From NCBI GenBank assembly GCA_009774395.1, contig VSNQ01000058.1, positions 2,390 to 26,514 of the forward strand: a stretch of 24,125 bases of DNA, read 5' to 3'. Made by a program: the position numbers and the translations under genes. The notes beneath the pieces were generated by a model. That model made no database searches. It saw nothing but the letters and a program-made list of their open reading frames with translations, and was not told the DNA's origin. The stretch is from Lachnospiraceae bacterium (lineage in GTDB: Bacteria; Bacillota; Clostridia; Lachnospirales; Lachnospiraceae). The stretch's first letter is position 1; each line of letters begins with the position of its first letter. This document shows positions 1 to 7,745 of this stretch, piece by piece.

Positions 1-2
1 GC

Positions 3-2708
3 AGTATGTTTAGTAGTTGCAAAAACCTGACAAATGTGGATGTAAGCGGCTTTAACACAGAAAACGTGTTGTATATGAACGGTATGTTTGCTGATTGCTC
101 TAACCTGACAAGTGTGGATGTAAGCGGCTTTAACACAGAAAACGTGTGGCATATGAAAGGTATGTTTGCTGGTTGTAAAAATTTGACCAGTTTGGATCTG
201 AGCAGTTTTGATTTGAGCGGGTTATTATGTAGGACACCAGAAGATCCGCCATTGGGGGATTTTTTACCATCATTAGAATCTGCGCTTACTTCCATTTATA
301 CACCCCGGAATTGTTCTATTGACGGAATAGCTTTACCTAAAAATTCTAATGAATTATGGCATGATGTAAATGGAAAGGAATATAACAATCTTCCGGTGAA
401 CCGAGAAGATTCAATATTACTGCTTAGGGGAGATTCTACAAACCAGCCGGTGGAAAAAATCACTGTTCGGAAAGCACAGACTATTTACCATTGTGGGGAT
501 ATCATAAACACAGACGATATTGTTGTGAGGCATTACGCAAAGGACGGAACGGTAAAGAAAGTATCGGACTTTACAACCAATGCATCTGAGATTGATATGA
601 CAACACTTGGCGAAAAAACGCTGACGATAACGTATATACCAGAAAACGGGAATGGAACGGAACCGCTTACAGCCAATGTGAAGCTGACTGTTACATATGC
701 GAATGTAAAAATTTCTGGTATTAAAATCAAAAACAGTGTATACAGCAAAACCCCTGTATCCTATACGGGGACAGCAAAGGTAACATCGGAAACGGACGAT
801 AAGGATTTGACGAATGTAGTAACACTGACTTATACCTACAGCGGCACACAGGCGGACGGCAGCGCCTACGCCGACACACAGACAGCTCCTGTCAATGCGG
901 GAAACTATACACTGACTGTTGCTGTTGTTGTACAGGAGGGTCAGACCTACGCAGGAAGTGTTGAGTATCCTTTTAAGATTATAAAAGCACCCCTTACAGT
1001 TACAGCACGTGACATGGGACTCAAAATCGGCGCCGACCTCCCGAAAGGGCAGGATTACCAATATGATCTCACAGGACTGATGGAAGGCGATAAACTCCTT
1101 AAAGAGCCAGTGCTTGCCTGCAGCATCACGGACACCGCAGGAGCAGGAACCTATGACATCACCATTTCCGGTGCGGACGCAGGCATGAACTATGAGATAA
1201 CATACAAAAACGGCACACTGACTGTCAATGAAACTGGTGAAATCGCAGCGTATTATACCGTTGTCTTTAATATGAACGGGCACGGCACCGACATCACCAA
1301 CACCGGCATCAAAGAGGGCAGTCTGCTCGAAAAGCCACAAAATCCACAGGCACAGGGCTATATTTTCACAGGCTGGTATAAAGATAAAGACTGCACGGCT
1401 TTATGGGATTTCGGAAAAGATACAGTAACCTCCGACACCACGCTTTATGCTGGCTGGAAAGCAGACGGTACAGGCGGCGGTAACGACAATGGGAACGATG
1501 ACGATAAGGAAGATTCACCGTACGAGGACGGGGAACGGATTGATTTTGAGAGCGGAAACGTAGATGCAAAAATCGCAGAGATTAAGGCAAAGGTTTATGA
1601 CGGCAGTACTTATAAGCCTGTTGTGAAAGTAACCGTGGCAGAGGGCAAAAAGCGCATAACCCTCACGGAAGGCGCAGACTACCGTGTATTATATCAAGAC
1701 AATGTCAACGCAGGCAGGGGCAGAGTAATTGTAAAAGGAAATGGCATCTACAAAGGGAAAATTGAGAAATTTTTCACAATTAATCCAAAACCCATAAAGA
1801 AATTAAAAATCCTGACAGGCAGCATCGCAGGAACCCCCACAAAACAGGCGGCGTCAGGTGCGATTTACGTCTATGACGGTGCAAAGCGCCTTGTGGAGGG
1901 CACGGATTATGAGCTTACCGAACCCCAGCCTGTAAAGAATAAGAAAGACGTTGTACAAGTGGCGGTAAAAGGAATAAACAATTACAGCGGTGAATCCGCA
2001 CCGAAGAAAATCAATGTATATGCGGAGGACACACAGCTTATCACACCCGAATGTGTACAACTGGACAAGACGAGTGTGCCGTATACAGGGAAAGTCATAA
2101 AGGACATAAAAGTGACCGTTACCTTTAAGGGCAGCGCACTGAAGCCGAAAACCGATTACAGCGTACAGTACCAGAACAACAAGAATGCGGGAACGGCGTA
2201 TATTCTTGTAAAGGGAAAGAAAGCGTATAAAGGGACGGTTGTCGTACCGTTTACAATCCATGCGGAAACCGTGGCGGAGGACGATGTTATCATTAAGGAG
2301 ATTAAGCCAAAGACCTTTAACGGAAAACTCCAAAAACCGTCGGTGAGCGTAAGCATCAAAAAGAACGGGAAAACAAAGAAGCTTTCCGCAAAGGATTATA
2401 CTATTACATACAAAAACAATTTTCATGCGGGAACAGCGACTGTCCTTGTAACGGGAAAAGGCAATTACGAGGGTTTAAGTGGGAAACAAACCTTTGAAAT
2501 TAAACCACAACAGATGAAAAAAGCCTCCCTCAAGGGAATACAGGGCGATTTTACGCTGACATACAACAAGCGGAAATTAAAGGAGGGCACGGACTACGAA
2601 CCGCCCACATACGGAACACCCAATAAAAATAAGGTCGAAGTGACCATTCAAGGAAAGGGCGATTTCACGGGATCACTAAAGAAAAAAGTAAAAGTAAGCG
2701 GAAAATAA
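3..2708 (+). CDS. BspA-like leucine-rich-repeat surface protein, 5' partial
   Basis: This is the 3' part of a large secreted surface or adhesin protein. The frame is open to the left edge, so the first in-window ATG (6) lies inside a repeat and is not the start. About 75 residues at the left are DUF285/BspA leucine-rich repeats of 26 residues (MF-x-x-C-x-NLT-x-VDVSGFNTENV). After them come a Big_3-like Ig domain (about residues 150-230), an MBG-like region (about 235-405, with the NAGNYTLTV motif), an InlB B-repeat (about 413-485, ending TTLYAGWK), an Asp/Gly/Asn linker, and three to four Lys-rich Ig-like modules with a conserved NAG-x-(G/A)-x-(V/I)-(I/L)-V-x-GKG core. No LPxTG motif or C-terminal membrane segment is present, so attachment would be non-covalent or the protein is released. 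The domain calls are firm; host-binding or adhesion roles are known for the family but not shown here. Confidence 0.9.
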   Translation, partial: SMFSSCKNLTNVDVSGFNTENVLYMNGMFADCSNLTSVDVSGFNTENVWHMKGMFAGCKNLTSLDLSSFDLSGLLCRTPEDPPLGDFLPSLESALTSIYTPRNCSIDGIALPKNSNELWHDVNGKEYNNLPVNREDSILLLRGDSTNQPVEKITVRKAQTIYHCGDIINTDDIVVRHYAKDGTVKKVSDFTTNASEIDMTTLGEKTLTITYIPENGNGTEPLTANVKLTVTYANVKISGIKIKNSVYSKTPVSYTGTAKVTSETDDKDLTNVVTLTYTYSGTQADGSAYADTQTAPVNAGNYTLTVAVVVQEGQTYAGSVEYPFKIIKAPLTVTARDMGLKIGADLPKGQDYQYDLTGLMEGDKLLKEPVLACSITDTAGAGTYDITISGADAGMNYEITYKNGTLTVNETGEIAAYYTVVFNMNGHGTDITNTGIKEGSLLEKPQNPQAQGYIFTGWYKDKDCTALWDFGKDTVTSDTTLYAGWKADGTGGGNDNGNDDDKEDSPYEDGERIDFESGNVDAKIAEIKAKVYDGSTYKPVVKVTVAEGKKRITLTEGADYRVLYQDNVNAGRGRVIVKGNGIYKGKIEKFFTINPKPIKKLKILTGSIAGTPTKQAASGAIYVYDGAKRLVEGTDYELTEPQPVKNKKDVVQVAVKGINNYSGESAPKKINVYAEDTQLITPECVQLDKTSVPYTGKVIKDIKVTVTFKGSALKPKTDYSVQYQNNKNAGTAYILVKGKKAYKGTVVVPFTIHAETVAEDDVIIKEIKPKTFNGKLQKPSVSVSIKKNGKTKKLSAKDYTITYKNNFHAGTATVLVTGKGNYEGLSGKQTFEIKPQQMKKASLKGIQGDFTLTYNKRKLKEGTDYEPPTYGTPNKNKVEVTIQGKGDFTGSLKKKVKVSGK

Positions 2709-2791
2709 TCTACTCAACAAATGAGTATGAAGATCAGACGTATAGAGGAAACAGTAGAACTTAGCGAAGCGGAATCGGCACTCCTTCGCAA

Positions 2792-2843
2792 AAGGGGCTG
2801 TTGGAAATATCAGGTAAACGGTATAAATTTCCGACAGCCCTTT
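2792..2843. terminator. Hairpin terminator between convergent genes
   Basis: The arms at 2795-2808 (GGGCTGTTGGAAAT) and 2827-2840 (ATTTCCGACAGCCC) pair over 14 bp with one G-T pair and an 18-nt loop. Read on the minus strand the stem is followed by CTTTTG, which suits the gene ending at 2922. On the plus strand only three T follow. It lies about 85 bp past the end of the left gene and about 80 bp past the end of the minus-strand gene, so it probably serves both, and the minus-strand gene better. Confidence 0.6.
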
Positions 2844-2921
2844 GCTGTATAGGCTTTGCGAACGGAATATGTAAAACGGATAAGTGCTGTTTTGCCATAC
2901 TTACGGGTTGTGGTGCAGGTT

Positions 2922-3839
2922 TTAGTCAAGCTGAGAAGATTCGCCGTCCCAAATCATCCGATCCTTTGCCAAATCCATTACAATTCCTGCGTTTTTGCCG
3001 CAGTTTGGGCAGATTAAAGTACCATAATAGAGGGACATTTTCGTAGCGCCGTCCTGACTGCCCAGTAAATACAACAGATTGCTCATCCATAAATAATCGT
3101 TATCATAAGATTTCTGATCCCATTGACCGATTACGGAGGGGGCAGGCACAATCTCCTCCCCCAAGGCACATACAGGATTTTCTCCCAAATACCAGTCAAA
3201 GTTATATTCGACATCACTGTCTTTGTCTGGATCGCTGCAGTAGGGACAGGCGATATAACATCTGTTGAAATCACCCATAAAAAGTACAAAAGCAGCTTCC
3301 CGATCGCCAAAAATCCCGAACAGGCATTGGCAAAAGTATTCGACATCGTCAAGACTAAGCTGTTTGAGTTTTTCAAGATGCGTAGTTACAAATTCTTTGG
3401 CTTCTTCCCGAATAATCTCTATGCTGCGTAAATGCGTTTCAATAATTTCTTTTGGCAGCGTTTCATTTAGCCGTTTGCTAAAATGATTGCGTGGAAAATC
3501 TGTAGCAAGGCAGTCGCCGATTAAAGACAGAAATAAGAGCTGCCACTGGAAATCCTGTTTTTGTTTCCATGTTTGATAAATTTCCACAAAATAAGGCATT
3601 GCAAGGTAAAGTTCATATGTAAACTCTCCCATAGAAATAAACTCGTCATGTATATATTCGTAAGCTTCTCGGTAACTGCTTGTCGGCGTATGGTGTAAAG
3701 TTAAAACTTTTTCGCAGTCAGGTACATGAATCGGAGCATCAGAAATTACAGGTGAATATAGTAGTTCGAGATCATCATGATCTTGCTGTAGTCCAAGAAC
3801 AGTGTTCCATTCGTTAAAGGGCATTTTTTTCAAAGTCAT
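2922..3839 (-). CDS. Uncharacterised protein with two CxxC pairs
   Basis: I do not recognise this 305-residue protein. The start is the ATG at 3839, preceded by AAGGAGG at good spacing; the frame stays open 26 codons further upstream, but with no better site. There is no signal peptide or membrane segment, so it is probably cytoplasmic. The N-terminal two thirds look helical and acidic. The C-terminal third holds CPYC (Cys198/Cys201) and CPNC (Cys277/Cys280), a layout that could bind one zinc ion as a split zinc ribbon. It is a single gene on the opposite strand from everything else in the window, with its own terminator, and so is functionally independent of the glycan cluster. The zinc-binding role is inferred from the cysteines only; no catalytic motif was seen. 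Confidence 0.75.
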   Translation of the reverse strand: MTLKKMPFNEWNTVLGLQQDHDDLELLYSPVISDAPIHVPDCEKVLTLHHTPTSSYREAYEYIHDEFISMGEFTYELYLAMPYFVEIYQTWKQKQDFQWQLLFLSLIGDCLATDFPRNHFSKRLNETLPKEIIETHLRSIEIIREEAKEFVTTHLEKLKQLSLDDVEYFCQCLFGIFGDREAAFVLFMGDFNRCYIACPYCSDPDKDSDVEYNFDWYLGENPVCALGEEIVPAPSVIGQWDQKSYDNDYLWMSNLLYLLGSQDGATKMSLYYGTLICPNCGKNAGIVMDLAKDRMIWDGESSQLD

Positions 3840-4005
3840 CACAGCGCCTCCTTGTTGGTTTGTAATGATGTGGAAAGAAAAAGGTAGTTGTTTGCAAATA
3901 GCAGGTGCTGTATACACTGTTATTTGCGCAATGCTGTACTAGTATTATATAATAAAAAATGCAGGCTGGGTAGATTTTGTTTGGAATTTTTTTGAAATTA
4001 TATAA

Positions 4006-4033
4006 TTGATATTATAATAATTTTCAGTATAAT
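4006..4033 (+). promoter_or_regulatory. Likely sigma-A promoter of the decayed ATPase gene
   Basis: TTGATA (4006-4011) and TATAAT (4028-4033) are separated by 16 bp, and AGGAAAGG with an ATG follows at 4066. The surrounding DNA is very AT-rich, so chance matches are possible. Confidence 0.5.
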
Positions 4034-4065
4034 AGAAGTAATCTTTTTGCAGGAAAGGTGAAAAT

Positions 4066-4308
4066 ATGAGGGTTTTTATTAACAGACATGAAGAACTTTG
4101 GCTTTTGGAAAAGGAATATAGCCATGATGGTTCTTCTCTCGTTGTTTTATACGGACAGCGCAGGCGATAATAAAAAAATAATGGTTTTAGATGAATTTCA
4201 ATATCTTGGATACGTAAAGAACATTTTATTCTATTTTCGGTGAATGGCTTTACAGAAGAATTAACAACACTTGCAAATATAAGAGAAGACTTAATTTTAA
4301 TGTCCTGA
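4066..4308 (+). pseudogene. Decayed AAA ATPase (DUF234/archaeal-type ATPase family)
   Basis: Three pieces of one protein family survive in order. From the ATG at 4066, behind AGGAAAGG, 34 codons read FINRHEELWLLEKEY and then SLVVLYGQRRR before TAA at 4168; this is the family's N-terminus up to the P-loop region. At about 4172-4215, in the +1 frame, KIMVLDEFQYL matches the Walker B strand. At 4222-4308, back in the first frame, ILFSVNGFTEELTTLA matches the family's C-terminal segment. Intact members have roughly 350-470 residues, so most of the gene, including the P-loop lysine and the DUF234 core, has been deleted. It is certainly non-functional as an ATPase. The identification rests on recall of the family's conserved segments. 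Confidence 0.7.
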
Positions 4309-4393
4309 AAAGATATTATAAATCCGGAAATGTAAATATCAATAGTTGGCAAATGAGTAAGAATGTGTTATGCTATTGGGGAAAGAATAGAAA

Positions 4394-4591
4394 TTGGAAA
4401 ATCTAATCGTTCGTGAGTATAGCAAAGCAGAGCAATGGGAGCGTATAATTCGGGAAGCAGCCGCACAGGAAAAAGGTGTTTTGTGGTTGTCTGGAATCCG
4501 CAGATTGGTAGAAACGGAGAAGTGGCTTATTGCAATAAAATCTGCATATATAGTAAAATCAGCAAATGTAAATAAGAAATTAAACTTGTAA
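4394..4591 (+). pseudogene. Short ORF of unknown origin beginning inside a repeat
   Basis: The frame runs for 65 codons from a TTG that lies at the edge of the 26-nt repeat copy at 4396-4421. No ribosome site precedes it and no internal ATG is available near the front. The middle part (EQWERIIREAAAQEKG) has protein-like composition and may be a piece of a lost gene. I cannot name a family. It lies between the ATPase remnant and yqeY in a stretch that looks decayed throughout, so it is probably not translated. Confidence 0.25.
4396..4421 (+). repeat. 26-nt dispersed motif, copy 1
   Basis: It starts GGAAAATCTAATCG and ends GTGAGTATA. It is the exact reverse complement of 5242-5267 and nearly identical to the reverse complement of 17691-17720. 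Confidence 0.75.
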
Positions 4592-4629
4592 TTGTTTAAG
4601 GAAATAATAAGAAAGCGAGGAACAAAACC

Positions 4630-5079
4630 ATGAGTAAAATTGACGAAATCAGAGCAGAAATGGTAACTGCCATGAAAAACAAAGACAAGGACAGGAAGGA
4701 CACGCTTTCCATGCTGCTTTCTGCGTTAAAAAACAAGGCAATTGATAAACGTGCCGATTTAACAGAAGAAGAGGAGTACGCCGTTGTGAAAAAGGAAATG
4801 AAACAGACCAAGGAAACACTGGAACTAGCGCCGCCAGACCGCACGGATATTAAAGAACAATGTGAGAAGCGTCTGGCAGTTCTGCAAGAGTTTGCTCCGG
4901 AAGAAATGAACGAAGAAGCAATTAAAGCTGCCGTTCAAGAAGTGCTTACCACCCTTGGCATTGAAACACCAACTGCCAAAGATAAAGGAAGGATTATGAA
5001 GGAGCTAATGCCAAAAGTAAAGGGTAAAGCAGACGGCGCATTGGTTAATCAGGTTGTCGGCGAGCTGCTGCAACCATAA
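4630..5079 (+). CDS. yqeY: YqeY/GatB-like domain protein
   Basis: This 149-residue protein matches the whole length of the YqeY family (about 148 residues), whose fold resembles the C-terminal tRNA-binding domain of the amidotransferase subunit GatB. A helical N-terminal half (KDRKDTLSMLLSALKNKAI) is followed by the small C-terminal domain with DKGRIMKELMPKVKGKADG and the closing VVGELL. The start ATG has GCGAGGA about 8 bases upstream. It is cytosolic with no membrane segment. The molecular role is not settled: tRNA or amidotransferase involvement is inferred from domain similarity. It is separated from recQ by a 288-bp repeat-rich gap, so it is probably a one-gene unit; I saw no clear promoter directly ahead of it. 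Confidence 0.93.
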   Translation: MSKIDEIRAEMVTAMKNKDKDRKDTLSMLLSALKNKAIDKRADLTEEEEYAVVKKEMKQTKETLELAPPDRTDIKEQCEKRLAVLQEFAPEEMNEEAIKAAVQEVLTTLGIETPTAKDKGRIMKELMPKVKGKADGALVNQVVGELLQP

Positions 5080-5111
5080 TATTACAACTTGGCAAAAATT
5101 AGAAATTATAG

Positions 5112-5172
5112 TTGCGTAAATACAGAAAACAGCTTAAAACATTTTTGTGTAAATTCAGAAAACAGCATAAAA
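5112..5172 (+). repeat. Two tandem 28-nt direct repeats, period 33
   Basis: The units 5112-5139 and 5145-5172 both follow TTG(C/T)GTAAAT(A/T)CAGAAAAC and then AGC(T/A)TAAAA, differing at three positions. They lie just downstream of yqeY in the otherwise non-coding gap before recQ. No function is evident. Confidence 0.6.
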
Positions 5173-5241
5173 GGTTATGCGTATTGCATTTTGCTTGTGT
5201 ATAAAATAGATATAAATAAGAAATAGAGAGGAAAGGACTGT

Positions 5242-5267
5242 TATACTCACGAACGATTAGATTTTCC
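5242..5267 (-). repeat. 26-nt dispersed motif, copy 2 (inverted)
   Basis: This is an exact reverse complement of 4396-4421. With that copy it brackets yqeY in inverted orientation. A degenerate direct copy (5 mismatches in 32) follows at 5314-5345, just ahead of recQ. Confidence 0.75.
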
Positions 5268-5367
5268 TTTCGGCACAGCACGTATTGCCCGCTTATGCAA
5301 TATGGGGTGTGCAGAAATTGGAAAATTTTAACGGTCGTCAGTATATATCCAGTCTTTGCAAAAATAT

Positions 5368-7668
5368 ATGAATAAATATGATGTACTGAAGAAATATTTT
5401 GGCTATTCCGATTTTCGTGAGGGGCAGGAGATACTCATTGACAGCATTTTAAAGGGACGGGATGTGCTGGGCATTATGCCCACCGGTGCGGGGAAATCCA
5501 TCTGCTACCAAGTTCCTGCCTTGCTGCTTGCGGGAGTTACTTTAGTAATTTCCCCGCTGATCTCCTTAATGAAAGACCAAGTACAGGCACTGAATCAGGC
5601 AGGTGTTCACGCTGCCTATATCAATAGTTCCCTTAGCGATACCCAGATTTCCAAAGCCCTGCGTCTGGCAGCAGCCGGACAATACAAAATTATCTACGTT
5701 GCACCAGAACGGCTGGAAACCTATGAGTTTTTACAGTTTGCGCACCGTGTAGAAAGCACAATCGGAATTTCTATGCTTACGGTGGACGAAGCACACTGTA
5801 TTTCGCAATGGGGACAGGATTTCCGCCCCAGTTATCTGAAAATCGTGCAGTTTATAAAGCAGTTAAACAAACGTCCGACCCTTAGCGCATTTACAGCAAC
5901 TGCGACAGAAAATGTCAAAGAAGATATTGTCTGCGTGTTAGGATTGCAGCGCCCAGAGGTGCTTATTACGGGATTTGACCGTAAAAATCTATATTTTGCA
6001 GTAGAAACACCCTCAAAAAAAGACACATATGTCATAAATTATGTCAAAAAACACAGCACGCAAAGCGGCGTAATTTACTGCTCTACCCGAAAAAATGTAG
6101 AATCTATGTATGAATTACTACACGCAGAGGGCATTCCTGTTTCTAAATACCATGCCGGATTATCGAACGAAGAACGCATACAGAATCAAGAAGATTTTAT
6201 TTATGACAAATATCCTGTAATGATTGCTACAAACGCATTTGGGATGGGAATTGATAAATCGAATGTTCGTTACGTTCTTCATTATAATATGCCGCAAAGT
6301 TTGGAAAACTATTATCAAGAAGCAGGAAGGGCAGGGCGCGACGGTGAGCGTGCAGAATGTATTCTGCTTTATTCGGCGCAGGATGTTATGATTAACCGCT
6401 TTTTGCTTGACAATAAAGAGCAGAATCCGGAGTATACTGCGGAGGAAATTGCCGCGATTCGGGAACGCGACGAGGACAGGCTGCGCGCAATGATTTATTA
6501 CTGCTTAACAACAAGATGTCTACGTGAGTATATTCTGCGGTATTTTGGCGAAACTGGAACGCCGCGCTGCGAGAACTGTTCCAACTGCGAGAAAGAATAT
6601 GAAGAAATGGATGTAACGGAAGCAGCGCAGAAAATTATTACCTGTATCCGTGAAGTGCGTCAGCGGTATGGGATTAACGTAATTGCGGGAATGCTTGCCG
6701 GAGAAACACGTGCAAAGCTTCGGGAGTATGGTGTTATGGAGTATACGTCTTATGCAAGCTTAAGCACATACCGCGAGGCAGAAATTAAACAGATTATTAA
6801 TCAAATGTTGACCGAAGACCTGCTTCAGACGAGCAATGACAAATATGGGCTTTTGAAAGTTACACCGAATGCAAATGCCGTCCTAAAAGGTGACAGGAGT
6901 GTCATGTTTCGCAAATGGAAAGCGGATGCTTCCAAAGAAAATGCACTTTCGTTGGAAAGCAGCACAGAGGGCACAAGCATAAACAGCAAAATGCGCAAAT
7001 CCGATATTTTAAATTCCAGAGGATTGGAATTGTTTGAATTGTTGCGCAGCCTTCGCGCAGAAATTGCCAGAGAGGAAAGCCTGCCGCCGTATATTATTTT
7101 TTCTGATAAAACGCTTGTCGATATGTGTGTTAAAGCGCCGCTTGACAAAATGGAAATGTTGAAAGTATCTGGTGTCGGCGAAAATAAATATATGCGCTAT
7201 GGAGAACGTTTTCTAAAAACGATTTATGACTATACTGGCGGCGTTCGTGAGAAATTCTACTTCGGCGAGAGTAGTGAATTATCGGCAGCCGCTGCCCCCC
7301 GAAGCCAGAGTACGAGAGGTTTTCACAAAAAAGTTGATTTTTATTTGACAAATCAGCAGGCAGCATTATTTCCGTATGCAGAAAAATATCTGATAACAGA
7401 AATTGCAGAACAGCTAAACAACCTGCGTAATATCGAAACCACGAAGAAAACTTCAGGTGCGGAACTGTTCCGTCGTATGCAGGCAGAAGAATACGCCGCC
7501 GAAGTTTTTCAAGACGGATTTTGGAAACGCCAAGTCACTCCCAAAGGCGCACAGGCAGGACTGTCTTTGGGGATAAGGATAAGCAAAAAGGGAACAGAAT
7601 ATGAAGACCTCTACTATAATGAAGCAGCGCAGAAGATGATTGTGGGGTGGTTTACAGAGAATGAGTAA
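5368..7668 (+). CDS. recQ: ATP-dependent DNA helicase RecQ
   Basis: This is a 3'-5' superfamily 2 helicase for recombination and fork repair, 766 residues. It shows, in order, MPTGAGKS (Walker A, about 37-44), DEAH followed by CISQWG (140-149), a helicase C domain with QEAGRAGRDG (about 317-326), the RQC zinc site C384-x16-C401-x2-C404-x2-C407, a winged helix, and an HRDC domain (about 548-620, with GVGENKYMRYG). About 145 further residues follow HRDC, beyond the end of the compact E. coli enzyme (about 610 residues); this tail is rich in charged and aromatic residues and I do not recognise it. The ATG at 5368 is chosen because it gives the family-typical MNKYDVLKKYFG; a TTG at 5356 is in the same frame. 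Neither has a good ribosome site, and a degenerate repeat copy lies just upstream, so the 5' end may have been rearranged. Confidence 0.93.
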   Translation: MNKYDVLKKYFGYSDFREGQEILIDSILKGRDVLGIMPTGAGKSICYQVPALLLAGVTLVISPLISLMKDQVQALNQAGVHAAYINSSLSDTQISKALRLAAAGQYKIIYVAPERLETYEFLQFAHRVESTIGISMLTVDEAHCISQWGQDFRPSYLKIVQFIKQLNKRPTLSAFTATATENVKEDIVCVLGLQRPEVLITGFDRKNLYFAVETPSKKDTYVINYVKKHSTQSGVIYCSTRKNVESMYELLHAEGIPVSKYHAGLSNEERIQNQEDFIYDKYPVMIATNAFGMGIDKSNVRYVLHYNMPQSLENYYQEAGRAGRDGERAECILLYSAQDVMINRFLLDNKEQNPEYTAEEIAAIRERDEDRLRAMIYYCLTTRCLREYILRYFGETGTPRCENCSNCEKEYEEMDVTEAAQKIITCIREVRQRYGINVIAGMLAGETRAKLREYGVMEYTSYASLSTYREAEIKQIINQMLTEDLLQTSNDKYGLLKVTPNANAVLKGDRSVMFRKWKADASKENALSLESSTEGTSINSKMRKSDILNSRGLELFELLRSLRAEIAREESLPPYIIFSDKTLVDMCVKAPLDKMEMLKVSGVGENKYMRYGERFLKTIYDYTGGVREKFYFGESSELSAAAAPRSQSTRGFHKKVDFYLTNQQAALFPYAEKYLITEIAEQLNNLRNIETTKKTSGAELFRRMQAEEYAAEVFQDGFWKRQVTPKGAQAGLSLGIRISKKGTEYEDLYYNEAAQKMIVGWFTENE

Positions 7669-7670
7669 CC

Positions 7671-7721
7671 AGAAGTAAACGGAAATAATACAGGCAAAAT
7701 CGAGTAGGGAAGTTTACTTCT
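7671..7721. repeat. Perfect 10-bp inverted repeat between recQ and the GT-C gene
   Basis: AGAAGTAAAC (7671-7680) and GTTTACTTCT (7712-7721) pair exactly across a 31-nt spacer, starting two bases after the recQ stop. There is no T-run after it, so it is not a classical terminator; it could be an operator, a weak attenuator or a small element footprint. Confidence 0.5.
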
Positions 7722-7745
7722 CAAACAGTAACAAGAGGGAGCAGC

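Noticed and set aside
36..147. CRISPR-like direct repeats
   Set aside because: The repeats are in frame and code for DUF285 repeats; there are no spacers or cas genes.
417..1340. Long minus-strand ORF inside the BspA-like gene
   Set aside because: It is antisense to a clear coding region and has Cys/Arg/Ile-rich shadow composition without domains or a ribosome site.
2721..2852. 43-codon ORF (RRIEETVELSEAESALLRKR) between the surface protein and the terminator
   Set aside because: It runs through both arms of the terminator hairpin and has no ribosome site; the composition is plausible but too short to support.
3943..3954. Palindrome TATTATATAATA as an operator or -10 box of the minus-strand gene
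   Set aside because: A pure AT palindrome in AT-rich DNA, with no -35 box at proper spacing.
5184..5212. Promoter for recQ (TTGCAT with TAGATA, 17-bp spacing)
   Set aside because: The -10 box is poor and the DNA is AT-rich; not better than chance.
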